Shown here one piece after another: positions 38,401 to 42,501 of a stretch of DNA of 64,000 nucleotides. The position numbers and the translations under genes were made by a program. Under the pieces are notes generated by a model. That model saw only the letters and a program-made list of their open reading frames with translations, ran no database searches and was not told where the DNA came from. Numbering within the stretch: position 1 is the first letter of the stretch; every line of letters starts with the position of its first letter. Source of the DNA: Platerodrilus igneus (taxonomy: Eukaryota; Arthropoda; Insecta; Coleoptera; Lycidae); the NCBI GenBank assembly GCA_036346225.1, contig JARFIW010001369.1:372001-436000 (forward strand), read 5' to 3'.

Positions 38401-39415
38401 CTCGCAGCAAATAGCCTAAGGTGATAGCTTCATCAAGCCGATCCTTTACATGACCAATATAGTACCTTTGGATGGAGCATCGGAAAATCAAATGTAGTGT
38501 ATTTATACTAATGCGATATTGTACAGAATTGCCAAAATAAAATTAATTCGCACTGAACCTCCTCGAATAATTCAATTTATATTTTAAACCTGCTATGGAA
38601 CGTTTTCAAACCCATATATACATATTTCTTTAAGCAAAAGAAAAATTAGTAGACGTTATAAATCGATATGTACTCGTACACATAAAATTCAATATTTAAT
38701 TTAACAAACTTTTTAAGTGTACTATGTAGCAGACAAAAAGTGATAGGTAATATGTTGCTACAGTTTCACAAAAGTTAATATAAAGGATAAATATCTACAA
38801 TGAAGATAAATCTAACGTAATAAATTGTAATAGCAAATATAGTAAACAAACAGGGCTAAATGAAATGATCTGGAAATTGAGCATTTGGAACAAGAAGCTT
38901 AAAGAAACGACTTCTAGAAAGTAAATTAGATTGAAACATGAACCAACAATCAAACTGAAATAAGCTTTAAGACGTATATTAGGGAACTGAGATTTACTAT
39001 AAAGTAGCTGAATATAGATTAACATTGTACCACATACAAAATTTATTAAATAAAGCTTACCTGGGCCTTTAATCTTTCAGCATTTGCAAATAAATTCTGC
39101 ATATGAATGTTCATTGTATTTAGAATAGCCTCGAGTTTATTTGCATGGGTCGCCTGACCTATTAAATCATTGTGTTTAGCTACTATCTGCTTTTGTAGTT
39201 CTCGACTTATCAATTCTATGGCATCTCCTAATTTCTTAACTTGCTCTGTTATTGTTAAGCTTTTTAAAAGTTCACTTTTTAAATTACTTCGTAAAAACAA
39301 TTTCAAAAATTCTGTGAAAAATATAGATTAGCAATAATTCTGAATGGAGTAGGTACACACCATCATCTTCTATTTTCTTAATAATATCTACTTCCGTGTC
39401 ATCCGCTGGTTTCAT
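2683..39415 (-). CDS. COG5: COG5, conserved oligomeric Golgi complex subunit 5 (12 exons, 3' end outside window)
   Basis: COG5 is a subunit of the eight-protein COG tether that acts at Golgi membranes in retrograde vesicle traffic and keeps glycosylation enzymes in place. The joined exons give about 707 codons and follow the COG5 family in order: an N-terminal coiled segment (VAKHNDLIGQATHANKLEA), IVAPYQAL, INLGTAKNAVDNII, a PGPGR loop, LEADYPKLL, EKWENSYLSTSLSGLLEP, ALQPLIG, SPYMRELTQFI, VRHSSLLRPISQGGR and SQWLDEHPSENDR. Exons (minus strand order): 39361-39415, 39061-39311, 30755-30917, 30537-30697, 30240-30482, 29970-30187, 18844-18987, 18661-18794, 18427-18615, 8492-8678, 8278-8445, 2683-2892. 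All junctions are GT-AG and phases agree. The start is the first ATG of the exon opening MKPADDTEVD. The last about 40 residues are expected beyond base 1. The 30187-to-18987 region may hide one small extra exon, because the family usually has about 35 more residues there. Confidence 0.93.
2893..4842. other. COG5 intron sequence, nothing recognised
   Basis: AT-rich intron between exons 12 and 11. No exon, RNA gene or element end could be recognised. Short open frames near 4600-4785 lack features and look like chance. Confidence 0.5.
4843..5527 (-). mobile_element. Internally deleted mariner transposon
   Basis: The ends are inverted copies of each other: GGGTGCTCGATATATATCGG reads inward on the minus strand from 5527 and AGGTGCCCGATATGTATGGG reads inward from about 4847 on the plus strand. 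Between them on the minus strand is the N-terminal part of a mariner transposase (about 5362 to 4963): REHFRTMIFYNFRRGLSPQ, YRWYSEFNRG, DESKEGRPKLAVVPVNIDAV, RKLIIQDRHVTYLEIRA, then IPHNLTIAQK. The catalytic part is missing and stops interrupt the frame, so this is a non-autonomous remnant. Confidence 0.75.
5655..5850. repeat. Degenerate G-rich minisatellite
   Basis: Purine- and G-rich stretch with loosely repeated units of about 17-20 bases resembling GGGGTGAAAGAGGGCTG, in a very AT-rich neighbourhood. Open frames across it are low-complexity and not taken as genes. Confidence 0.5.
5879..7098 (-). mobile_element. Tc1/mariner-superfamily transposon (1.22 kb, decayed)
   Basis: TIRs of about 30 bp begin AAGGGTGTTTCAATAAGA (left) and, complemented, AAGGGTGTATCAATAAGA (right). 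TA duplicates flank both sides (5877-5878, 7099-7100). It encodes one minus-strand transposase with several breaks. It lies in the COG5 intron between exons 12 and 11. Confidence 0.88.
5984..6986 (-). pseudogene. Tc1/mariner-superfamily transposase, broken
   Basis: Cut-and-paste transposase of the element at 5879-7098. The start MEHYIVEQRVLIVKNYYQNG at 6986 is followed by a helix-turn-helix region, then IIFSDEAHF (first Asp), NRQNCRIWG, MWFQQDDATCH (second Asp) and PPRSCDLTPLDFWL (third Asp), ending HLQGILFHT. Thirty-six residues separate the second and third aspartates. At least two stops fall at former tryptophan codons near the third Asp, with further breaks near 6360 and 6870, so it cannot make full protein. 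All three catalytic acids are still present. Confidence 0.82.
7365..7830 (-). pseudogene. Gypsy gag remnant
   Basis: Minus-strand translation shows NIDCETYNIMFALTTPIDPS, KTYIEFVQIIGKSF, then ENIPTYIAKPRKLSSTCKFE and IDIALALKAS in shifting frames. This resembles the retroelement gag block (PSEKTYKELVTLL...VAALRNLAEHCEF...ALALE). There are many stops and no LTR was found. Confidence 0.5.
8278..8445 (-). CDS. COG5: COG5 coding exon 11
   Basis: 168 nt, YNEIVVRCIDLLVRHSSLLR, PISQGGRLRLQVDYIFLENT, then CPYIADLGKPY. It corresponds to [20 protein letters not shown]...VSDLGKSYR. Separated by only a 46-nt intron from exon 10; donor GTAAAT. Confidence 0.93.
8492..8678 (-). CDS. COG5: COG5 coding exon 10
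   Basis: 187 nt after a TTTTTTAG acceptor. It encodes INSTIETIIVTIHLEQDW, then ACSPYMRELTQFILRINHTY and PFENKEVLGTK, ending with two bases before GTATGT. The block ACSPYMRELTQFI matches the family's CSLYMKELQGFI. Confidence 0.9.
8790..9350 (-). pseudogene. Gypsy aspartic protease fragment
   Basis: Retroviral-type aspartic protease. The catalytic motif is VALVDTGSQLSLIRE at about 9120-9080, followed by HIGILKGRIFNIKGINLW, GDAEFLIAKGYFLDFIVGID and ITDGNDKTVQILN. It lies downstream of gag in another frame, reached through G10 (9386-9395) and A9 (9256-9264 complement) homopolymers, with one stop near 9195. The frame ends in the 63-bp terminal repeat, where reverse transcriptase would normally begin. 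Confidence 0.75.
9381..10905 (-). pseudogene. Gypsy gag with coiled-coil N-terminus, frameshifted
   Basis: Structural protein of the cassette. The N-terminal part (10905-10250) begins near RFATRSGRIYG and is rich in heptads, with a repeated QEEV(R/G)LE(F/L)NKS motif and stops/frameshifts near 10513 and 10440. The core (10235-9640) carries MPKFEGKQREHPMEFLTKLD, EKWHDIIRHQY, MEQYWG, YGTREDYTIDKYNQAQHLTP and LLSRHMEAGVTRAVAIQ. The C-terminus is Arg/Gly/Asn/Tyr-rich with no CCHC knuckle. It stops after a run of ten Gs (9386-9395), where a one-base slip opens the frame leading to protease. A homologous copy lies at 62.46-63.75 kb. Confidence 0.8.
11111..13015. other. COG5 intron sequence with a small hairpin
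   Basis: AT-rich. A 12-bp inverted repeat (GTACTATTTATC / GATAAATAGTAC) occurs near 11391-11428. Otherwise only the candidate exon at 11567-11654 is notable. Confidence 0.5.
11567..11654 (+). other. Candidate plus-strand exon, unassigned
   Basis: 88 nt bounded by a strong acceptor (T-rich tract then TATTTCAG) and a consensus donor (GAAG then GTAAGA). The open frame reads ITQENMWNAVLNQFKNMNLI then QELPVNIPE. No family is recognised and no partner exons were found, so it may be chance or part of an old element. It is antisense to COG5. Confidence 0.25.
13016..13344. mobile_element. Possible hAT-type MITE
   Basis: The left end CAAGAGGTGGGCAAC and, complemented, the right end CATAGATGGGCAACAGCC form imperfect short TIRs around 329 bp. 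The flanks share only a partial AAATA. The GGGCAAC ends resemble common non-autonomous hAT elements of animals. Confidence 0.4.
13345..16804. other. COG5 intron sequence, nothing recognised
   Basis: About 3.5 kb of AT-rich DNA. The open frames around 14493-14928 have no recognisable domain or codon pattern and are not called as genes. Confidence 0.5.
16805..17261. mobile_element. MITE-like element with 32-bp TIRs
   Basis: Left end ATGTAGAGGCAAATCAC..AGAAGAACCCA (16805-16836) and, complemented, right end ATGTAGACGCAAATAAG..AGAAGAACCCA (17230-17261). The 457-bp element has no coding capacity. A clear TSD was not seen. Confidence 0.65.
17262..18426. other. COG5 intron sequence, nothing recognised
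   Basis: AT-rich DNA up to exon 9. A lone CTACGCCACTG motif near 18132 resembles a hAT end but has no partner. Confidence 0.45.
18427..18615 (-). CDS. COG5: COG5 coding exon 9
   Basis: 189 nt, AGTPNAGQQLNVQLANALYY through ESLQGLDNLVSAALQPLIG, donor GTAAGT. Without removal of the 45-nt intron at 18616-18660 the frame meets a TAA stop, which supports that intron. Confidence 0.9.
18616..18660 (-). other. 45-nt intron of COG5
   Basis: GT...TTTTAG, 45 nt. It contains an in-frame TAA; removing it restores the COG5 reading frame (QVI joined to AGTPNAG). It is near the lower size limit for insect introns. Confidence 0.8.
18661..18794 (-). CDS. COG5: COG5 coding exon 8
   Basis: 134 nt, ELSVALVEECLSEKIARNVS to DAAQVI. 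It aligns with the family's SKNVAKTIQLYSVKSEQLL...DASQVIG. It is separated from exon 9 by a 45-nt intron. Confidence 0.88.
18844..18987 (-). CDS. COG5: COG5 coding exon 7
   Basis: 144 nt after a TTGCAG acceptor. RNVLEKWENSYLSTSLSGLL, then EPTQSLFNQDN and QIDSIIRNIT. It matches the family's EAAYLSKSLSRLFDP...DELDGIIKTI. Donor GTACGT. Confidence 0.9.
18988..20900. other. COG5 intron sequence with (TA)n tract
   Basis: First part of the 11-kb intron between exons 7 and 6. An uninterrupted TA microsatellite lies at about 20376-20417. The open frame at 19607-19807 has no recognised domain. Confidence 0.5.
21400..22500 (+). pseudogene. Gypsy gag remnant
   Basis: Starts with a heptad-rich segment (FLEQMETRLEEKMERHGNKI, QQLQGNLYQVLKDLEDKVNS), then LPFDNIHHDGKHPVKFL, ENKLKLAVECLERVPKMWAS, TNYWSEKVQNTIQVSLLEPR and IYNPKFGDYEHHVWYWVKR in shifting frames. 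This is the layout of insect Gypsy gag proteins. Stops and frameshifts are frequent, so it is dead. Confidence 0.65.
22680..22830 (+). pseudogene. Gypsy protease, N-terminal half
   Basis: GLKAEFLVETGSSLTFINES then FLKFVN. The catalytic motif is DTGS in the family but ETGS here, so the active-site Asp is replaced by Glu. The second half (VEFLKNFLVVPKLKTLLTLG then TNWF) resumes at about 24125 after the non-LTR insertion. Confidence 0.7.
22832..24120 (-). pseudogene. Non-LTR retrotransposon fragment (reverse transcriptase), inserted in Gypsy protease
   Basis: Minus-strand reverse transcriptase. FMPGRGFVDQMFAMQQIVEK, AAFVDLEKAYDSA (motif A), WIKSIKAMYEGSRACVCVNG, VEGVRQC, then VNVLLYANDAVLLAESSQDL (catalytic YADD changed to YAND), KVNVNKTKIVIL, VNHFVYLG and VPTVLYGSETWVWQ. 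The 3' end at low coordinates carries a short (TTGA)n-type tail near 22833-22848. It is 5' truncated, full of stops, and probably of an RTE-like clade. Confidence 0.78.
24125..24670 (+). pseudogene. Gypsy protease end and RNase H end, with internal deletion
   Basis: AEIKKWSVLSIELNEVEFLK, NFLVVPKLKTLLTLGTNWF is the second half of the protease. About 250 bases later VKIKYIFGKENIVGDALSR is the conserved end of the RNase H/tether region. The reverse transcriptase that should lie between them is absent. Confidence 0.65.
24675..26878 (+). mobile_element. Mariner-like transposon with 466-bp TIRs
   Basis: The ends TACAGGGTGTCCCAAATTG and complement are flanked by TA on each side. The inverted repeats at 24675-25140 and 26413-26878 have equal length and are nearly identical. 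They contain one transposase gene. The near-identity of the arms and the few lesions in the transposase indicate a recent insertion. The host is an older Gypsy element. Confidence 0.92.
25278..26341 (+). pseudogene. Mariner-like transposase, nearly intact
   Basis: Cut-and-paste transposase. Start MANFSTSEQYHMFCTYIKCN, then a helix-turn-helix region (STREIETQVNVSKSQASRIL). Catalytic motifs: VLWTDESYFSN (first Asp), WYQQDGAPPHNARD (second) and WPPRSADLTPLDFYLWG (third), with 36 residues between the second and third Asp. The C-terminus is LNNNGQHFEQLL. Only two lesions were seen: a TAA near 25440 and a one-base frameshift near 25676. The catalytic acids are complete. Confidence 0.88.
26880..27210 (+). 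pseudogene. Gypsy integrase C-terminal domain
   Basis: KKLKRSKQFQKGNLVLVKTH, SRKRNKLFLLFEGSFRIKRV and STNTYLAENIDTGQTQGTY. This follows the family pattern of a GDLVLV strand, a GPYRI strand and a NTYVLED strand. The integrase catalytic core is missing upstream. The frame runs on into the LTR (YMPNSEMYTFKFVSEFPPLF), as the solo LTR at 31.34 kb also does. Confidence 0.75.
27140..27707 (+). repeat. 3' LTR of the Gypsy element (family copy A)
   Basis: Begins TGTTACATGCC and ends near GTATCC. It shares many blocks with the solo LTRs at 31340-31887 and 51008-53031 (GGACAGTTGCG, TCTTTTCTCTTT, AATGTAGGTT, GTGAGTACC). The exact 3' end is uncertain because no TSD partner is available. Confidence 0.7.
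27715..28690. other. COG5 intron sequence, nothing recognised
   Basis: AT-rich DNA without recognisable element or exon. Confidence 0.45.
28816..29036 (+). repeat. 45-bp imperfect tandem repeat
   Basis: Units start at 28816, 28861 and 28906 (AGTCTAGACGAGACTC...TTGGTCGCTCA), with a further degenerate unit near 28990. The period is a multiple of three, and the plus frame encodes a repeated peptide, SLDETHEELVAQHY then SLDETRGKFVAL. It lies just upstream of an integrase fragment and may belong to an LTR or leader of that element. Confidence 0.7.
29125..29325 (+). pseudogene. Gypsy integrase fragment
   Basis: Frame HTRWDKNIFKIAQALRTSKH, EATQFTSSFLVFGRY, then GSFYGSVLDEFNEF. This matches the conserved end of the LTR-retroelement integrase core (WDKELPKIAFALRTSVHEAT...PAFLVFGR). 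No other part of pol is adjacent. Confidence 0.7.
29330..29969. other. COG5 intron sequence, nothing recognised
   Basis: AT-rich stretch up to exon 6 with no recognised element. Confidence 0.45.
29970..30187 (-). CDS. COG5: COG5 coding exon 6
   Basis: 218 nt, VKFLQDCLVTVNPRLNDSEI through LEADYPKLLKCYTDMTQRL, ending with two bases before a GTAAGT donor. The phase fits exon 7 directly across an 11-kb intron, giving an Asn codon at the join. A small phase-neutral exon in between cannot be excluded. Confidence 0.9.
30240..30482 (-). CDS. COG5: COG5 coding exon 5
   Basis: 243 nt, exactly 81 codons, IFINLGTAKNAVDNIIEGCL to FYRQCKQ, with a TTATTTCAG acceptor and a GTAGTA donor. It contains the glycine/proline loop QPGPGRANIT followed by TRIWSDIEKAF, both typical of COG5. 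Confidence 0.93.
30537..30697 (-). CDS. COG5: COG5 coding exon 4
   Basis: 161 nt encoding EQLTADSNLTEIDAVTVELR through NVTQTNTALQ. It corresponds to the family's GIDLSGIEVIENDL and THE NPTQVGTALQ blocks. The acceptor is TGTTTTAG; the donor GTTTTTAG is weak but keeps the phase. Confidence 0.88.
30755..30917 (-). CDS. COG5: COG5 coding exon 3
   Basis: 163 nt. Starts IVAPYQALEMQTTVLGRLHL after a TATTCTAG acceptor and runs through QQLSKRL to LQEL. This matches the family segment IVEPYNKI...LSKRL. Donor GTTGGT in phase 1. Confidence 0.9.
31340..31887 (+). mobile_element. Gypsy solo LTR (family copy B)
   Basis: 548 bp, TGTTACATTCC...TATCA, flanked by a 4-bp AGTG duplication (31336-31339 and 31888-31891). 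Internal blocks match the LTRs at 27140 and 51008. It arose by LTR-LTR recombination and lies in the COG5 intron between exons 3 and 2. Confidence 0.85.
32171..32391 (+). mobile_element. tRNA-derived SINE
   Basis: The head resembles a tRNA: GGTTCCGTGGCTTAGTTGG contains an A box, and GATTCGAATCCC (32221-32232) is a near-consensus B box. The anticodon arm does not fold canonically, so it is not a working tRNA. A 150-bp body follows and ends in a short A-rich tail just before the BEL LTR. Confidence 0.65.
32401..32684 (+). repeat. BEL/Pao 5' LTR
   Basis: 284 bp, TCTTACATCCC...CCTTTACA. The expected TG start is mutated to TC compared with the 3' LTR (TGTTACG). Confidence 0.82.
33150..34100 (+). 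pseudogene. BEL/Pao gag, interrupted
   Basis: FLEEIYDSNFESEFLDIF, then VAKLPNFQIPTFSGKFDEWI (the hallmark LPxFxGxxxEW block), FNSSIDSNDSLF after a frameshift, and after a 150-bp insertion LKSSLKNEALATIRCLEITS, NYDNAQQILKDRYENERVI and LPLPTQNEWENKLEA. These are typical BEL gag motifs. Multiple lesions; the coding sequence is lost after about 34100. Confidence 0.82.
33509..33655 (-). mobile_element. Non-LTR retrotransposon 3'-end fragment
   Basis: About 150 bp that split the BEL gag. It begins ATTTATTTATTTA on the plus strand, i.e. an (AAAT)n tail on the minus strand, followed by a sequence resembling the 3' end of the non-LTR element at 49951 (ATGGGTATCTACAGT-like). Confidence 0.6.
34374..34485. 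repeat. Hairpin MITE-like repeat with TATA duplication
   Basis: Left arm TAGGAAAAGCAACATTCCCGG and right arm complementary (CCGAGAATGTTGGGCTTTTCCTA) around a short loop with GCTTGTC/GACAAGC. TATA borders both ends. It sits where BEL gag is lost and the non-LTR copy starts. Confidence 0.6.
34500..36817 (+). pseudogene. Jockey/CR1-like non-LTR retrotransposon copy inside BEL
   Basis: 5'-truncated ORF2. Linker KWYSVELKSLIARKTKLYKK, reverse transcriptase IYLDISKAFDSVCHDVLLQK (motif A), YLTWLKSCLSGRMQYV, VPQGSHPVPILFLLFIN, and the C-terminus ILPYNSVIWSPSYECHKYHL then RVQNTFVKFHLYKLHF. The tail is (AAAT)n at 36800-36817, after which BEL pol resumes. It is homologous to the minus-strand element at 49951-57420. 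There are many stops. Confidence 0.82.
36818..37585 (+). pseudogene. BEL/Pao RNase H end and C-terminal pol domain
   Basis: FTDASERAYGACVFVRE (RNase H), LPRLELCAALLWAQLVAKML, YTDSTITLFWIKSCPSRWKS, FVTNRITEIQ and NPADIISRG are BEL hallmarks. After a deletion of the integrase core comes FWLKWNKEYLHELQKHQKWK and HIWKLGRITEVHPEVDSEVW, then MKRPTVKLCVPP, the conserved C-terminal domain of Pao polyproteins. Confidence 0.88.
37754..38450 (+). repeat. BEL/Pao 3' LTR with insertion
   Basis: Starts TGTTACGTC, ends CCTTTACA. It equals the 5' LTR plus a 416-bp insertion after CGTATATAA. Confidence 0.82.
38001..38416. mobile_element. 416-bp MITE in the BEL 3' LTR
   Basis: Bounded by TAA duplicates (37998-38000 and 38417-38419). 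Imperfect TIRs GAAGCTATTTACCGCGA and, complemented, GGCTATTTGCTGCGAGTT. A TAA duplication would fit PIF/Harbinger-like elements. The 5' LTR lacks it, which gives the empty site. Confidence 0.72.
38451..39060. other. COG5 intron sequence, nothing recognised
   Basis: AT-rich end of the intron before exon 2. No element seen. Confidence 0.45.
39061..39311 (-). CDS. COG5: COG5 coding exon 2
   Basis: 251 nt after a TTTTTCACAG acceptor, ending KAQ before a GTAAGC donor. It encodes the conserved N-terminal helical region (TITEQVKKLGDAIELISREL, then VAKHNDLIGQATHANKLEA), the most recognisable COG5 block. The intron that follows is 8.1 kb and holds the BEL element, a SINE and a solo LTR. Confidence 0.93.
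39361..39415 (-). CDS. COG5: COG5 coding exon 1
   Basis: Carries the ATG (39415-39413) and 18 codons plus one base, MKPADDTEVDIIKKIEDD. It ends at a GTGTGT donor. The upstream strand is AT-rich, with no in-frame ATG seen nearby. Confidence 0.85.
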
Positions 39416-40065
39416 TTTAATTTTTTAAGTTTATTTACTTTTAAAGTTGTTTTGAATTTTGGACATGAAAAATAGAATTACAAAAGTTACATAGGGAACC
39501 TAACCTAAAAGTATATACCACATTAGTTCATATTCACCCGCGTTATGTAGCTAAAGAAAATCATGCAATAATAACAGCCAAACACAGTTCCGTTATTATA
39601 AATTTATATTTAAAGGGATGGTCAATACACTGGTTCTAAATTTTAAAGTAATGTATAACTAATCTTAGAAAATTGCTTTTTTTAGAACATAGAAGACCAT
39701 ACTTTTTTCAGTTAAAATAAATTCAATTTAATATTTGACTGGCATATTTAGGCCTGTTGAACATATACCTTTAGACATAGAAGTTCAAAAAACTACAACT
39801 TCGATGTAAAAGATATAAAGTAATTGTGTAGATGAAGCCTCATACAAATGTGCACTATAAAATACAATACATTTAACATTCAGTGTTCTATATTCTACTT
39901 TTTAGTATAACAAATGTAAATGCCTCCTCGATTTCTTTTAGCTGTAGTAGAGACTTTGCAAGCTGCCTTAAATTACTCTATGTTCTACATCAAACGTTTA
40001 AAGTTGTAGACTTTTGCATCTTTCATAAAAAAATTCTAATAGACTAAAAGTTTACATTAGGTATA
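39416..40065. other. Region upstream of COG5 ATG
   Basis: AT-rich. It should contain the COG5 5' UTR and promoter, but no core promoter motif could be assigned with confidence. Confidence 0.4.
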
Positions 40066-41836
40066 CCAGGGTAAGTGGAAATGCGGGGTAAGTAGAGCAT
40101 ATGACCTGTATTTTGAACAATACATGTAAAGACTCTGTTTCAGTGTTGTTTTTTAGTAAACTATATATGTAGCTAATCATACGCATACCAATATGATGTT
40201 ACTTGCATCAGTTGGGTTTTATGCGTCTCTTTGTGCAGAAGATGTACATTTTCATATACATTGCGTAATCTGCCATACGTGCTGCAATCTCTTATAAAAT
40301 TCTCATTTTTTGAAGTGGAGACCCACTGTCAGCCAGTAAGTAAAACAGTATTGCTTTTTGTGATTTTTACAATCATTTCACCTACATTTTTGACTCTATT
40401 AGTTAAAAGTAAGAAGTAGATCCCTCTTGCGCCATTATTTTTTTCTTTTGGAAAAGTGGGCCCTACCAATTTACTGATAGGTTCCACTTGCCCCATGTGT
40501 TTCTTTATCATTTATAATTACATTAACTATTAATAATAAGTAACAAAATAACAATAAATAATAAGATTAATAATTAAACTAATAATAAATTGATGATAAT
40601 TTAAAATTATATTCATTCTCAATAATTACTTATGTTAACTACATATTTTAATAAATTAAGTTTTACATGAATTACTTAATTGATTGTTATTTTTATAGTT
40701 ATGGTTCGTAATTACAAAAAGAATAAAGATTCGCCATCATACTCCAACGAGAATATGGAAAAGGCTGAGGCAAAAATCGTACCTTATACGAGCATCAAAA
40801 GTATTTAAGGAGACACTGTTTAACAGGGGCATTACAAGCCAAACTCGCGGTTGACCAACTGCATTTTTTTTAAGGTAACATGAAAATTCAGAATGTGTCA
40901 AAACAATGGAAAAATTAGGTTTTGGCCTCTCAAAAAACGATTTTTACTCCTTATTGGGGAATATGACAAACAAAGTGAAATAAAGACACCTTTTAAAAAT
41001 GACATTCCAGGAAACGATTTTTTCCTACGTTTCAAAAACTCATAACTTGACCCTAAAAGAGTTACAATGTGTGGAAGTCACAAGAAAGTGGAACATCGAT
41101 CCATTTATCGTTTCCGCTTACTTTCAAATTGTGGACTACCTGTGTTACCGTATTTACTTTTATTGTATCGAAGATTTGGAAGGCTCTAGATCCAAATCGA
41201 ATACGAAACAGTTTTAGAAAGACAGGCATTTTTTTATTTTCGTAGGAGTTTGTTTTAAAAGGAATCCTCAACCCAGAAGATGGTGTGTGTTATGATGAAT
41301 TTAATCGTGCATGAATTTCAAATATGGAAGATAACAGTGAACATGAAAACGAAGAGCTTTTTACATCTTGTAACAATACACCTGTGAGTGAAGAGTCTTC
41401 TACATCTCAAAATGTACACGCTTTGTCTTCAACTTCTGTGAAGAGAGTGCATTTTGAACACTTGCTATTACAACAAGTAAAACAGTTTCCTAAGGTTGAA
41501 CAGAAAAGAAAACGAGTATGTGCTGGGACAGAAGACAGTACTTCGTCCGATGCTGTGGAGAAACGTGAAAATATCAATGATGTAAAAAAACAAGACACTA
41601 AAAGAAAATAATGAAAAAGTCGTAGGTCATATATTCTGAAGATTGCTCAGATGAAAAAAACTTACCATATTGGAGTGATTTGAATGAAGAAATATAAAAT
41701 TAAAAAAAGCAACATTGACCAATGGACGTTTGGAACAGTATCAATCTTAAAATTAATGATTAGGTGTTCATAATATTTTGTCCAAAAAAGAAAGCTCAAC
41801 TTTACGTTGGGCAGACTGTAAACATTTAGCCCTATC
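40066..41836 (+). mobile_element. Pogo-like DNA transposon remnant
   Basis: The left end TACCAGGGTAAGTGG and the decayed complementary right end (CATTTAGCCCTATCTA) suggest TIRs with TA duplicates. Between them lie N-terminal and C-terminal pieces of a CENP-B/pogo-like transposase whose DDE core is deleted. The ends are uncertain. Confidence 0.5.
40701..41611 (+). pseudogene. Pogo-like transposase with deleted DDE domain
   Basis: Starts MVRNYKKNKDSPSYSNENME (the Psq-type helix-turn-helix opening of this family). After stops it continues CVKTMEKLGFGLSKNDFYSL, LGNMTNKVK, then LTLKELQCVEVTRKWNIDPF. It then jumps to the acidic/basic C-terminal tail HFEHLLLQQVKQFPKVEQKR, KRVCAGTEDSTSSDA. The catalytic DDE region expected between them is absent. 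Confidence 0.65.
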
Positions 41837-42071
41837 TAGAAGTTAAATTTGCTAAACGCGGTAAGGCTTCGGTTTAGAAAGACACTTTGTTTCGGGGGTC
41901 ATATATATATTTCGATTCAGCATGTTCCCTTGAGTCTAACGACATACGACTTTCAGTGCGGAAACGACCCCTTAAAAAGTTATGAATTTTTAAACTTCGC
42001 ATGTTAAGTATATGGGAATTTTTTTGAAAAAAAGGAAAAAAGATTTTTGAATAATTTAAATGATTCTAAGC

Positions 42072-42146
42072 TTAACCCAACCTAACCTAACCTAACCTAA
42101 CCCAACCTAACCTAACCTAACCCAACCTAACCTAACCTAACCTAAA
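42072..42146 (-). repeat. Interstitial (CCTAA)n / (TTAGG)n array
   Basis: About 15 units of CCTAA, with spaced CCCAA variants in a semi-regular order. On the minus strand this is TTAGG, the common arthropod telomere unit. It sits inside a TIR element, so it is probably a carried repeat and not a former chromosome end. Confidence 0.9.
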
Positions 42147-42246
42147 CAAAAAAATTATATGAAATAAATCAAAAATCAGAAATCAAACTTTTAATCGATA
42201 TGACATAGCAAAACTAACAAAGAACAAAATATTCAAATGCGCAAAT

Positions 42247-42501
42247 CTCCATATTGGAAGCGAATAGCTTCTAACAAGGCATCGAAGGGATCTCGGTGCT
42301 CTTTAGCATTCCAGCGGCGCCACAAATACTCGCAGAAAATCCGCCGACGCCATGTTGAGATTTATCCACAAGCATAGGGCTTTTGTGACGAGGGCAATCC
42401 TTCTTCTCGGTAAGCAGCCCATGCTCGATTGCAAAAGAATATCCCTGTTCTTTGCAAATCGGTAGCCTGCTATAGTTCCAATTTATAGCGTAATTCTCCA
42501 T
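42247..42501 (-). pseudogene. N-terminal transposase remnant (Merlin/ISXO2-like, tentative)
   Basis: Begins MENYAINWNYSRLPICKEQG, then AIEHGLLTEKKDCPRHKSPM and LVDKSQHGVGG. Cys and His positions recall the zinc-ribbon start of IS1595/Merlin transposases (GLL...CPxCG..M.LV). A one-base frameshift leads to LWRRWNAKEHRDPFDALLEA. The DDE catalytic domain is absent, so the assignment is tentative. Confidence 0.4.

Larger units (their letters stand above)
32401..38450 (+). mobile_element. BEL/Pao LTR retrotransposon, deleted and invaded
   Basis: LTRs at 32401-32684 and 37754-38450 share long blocks (TCTGAAACGGCCTGCGTG, AACACCGTTGTGTTCTCG, TATATAAG, GGTGATAGCTTCATC). A 5-bp TSD TGACT/TGACC flanks them. 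Inside are gag, an RNase H end and the C-terminal pol domain. Protease, reverse transcriptase and the integrase core are missing. Insertions: a minus non-LTR scrap (33509-33655), a hairpin (34374-34485), a plus non-LTR element (34500-36817) and a 416-bp element in the right LTR. Confidence 0.87.

Noticed and set aside
42072..42146. CCTAA array as evidence of a chromosome end or fusion
   Set aside because: The array lies inside a TIR-bounded element with ordinary sequence on both sides, so a carried repeat is simpler.
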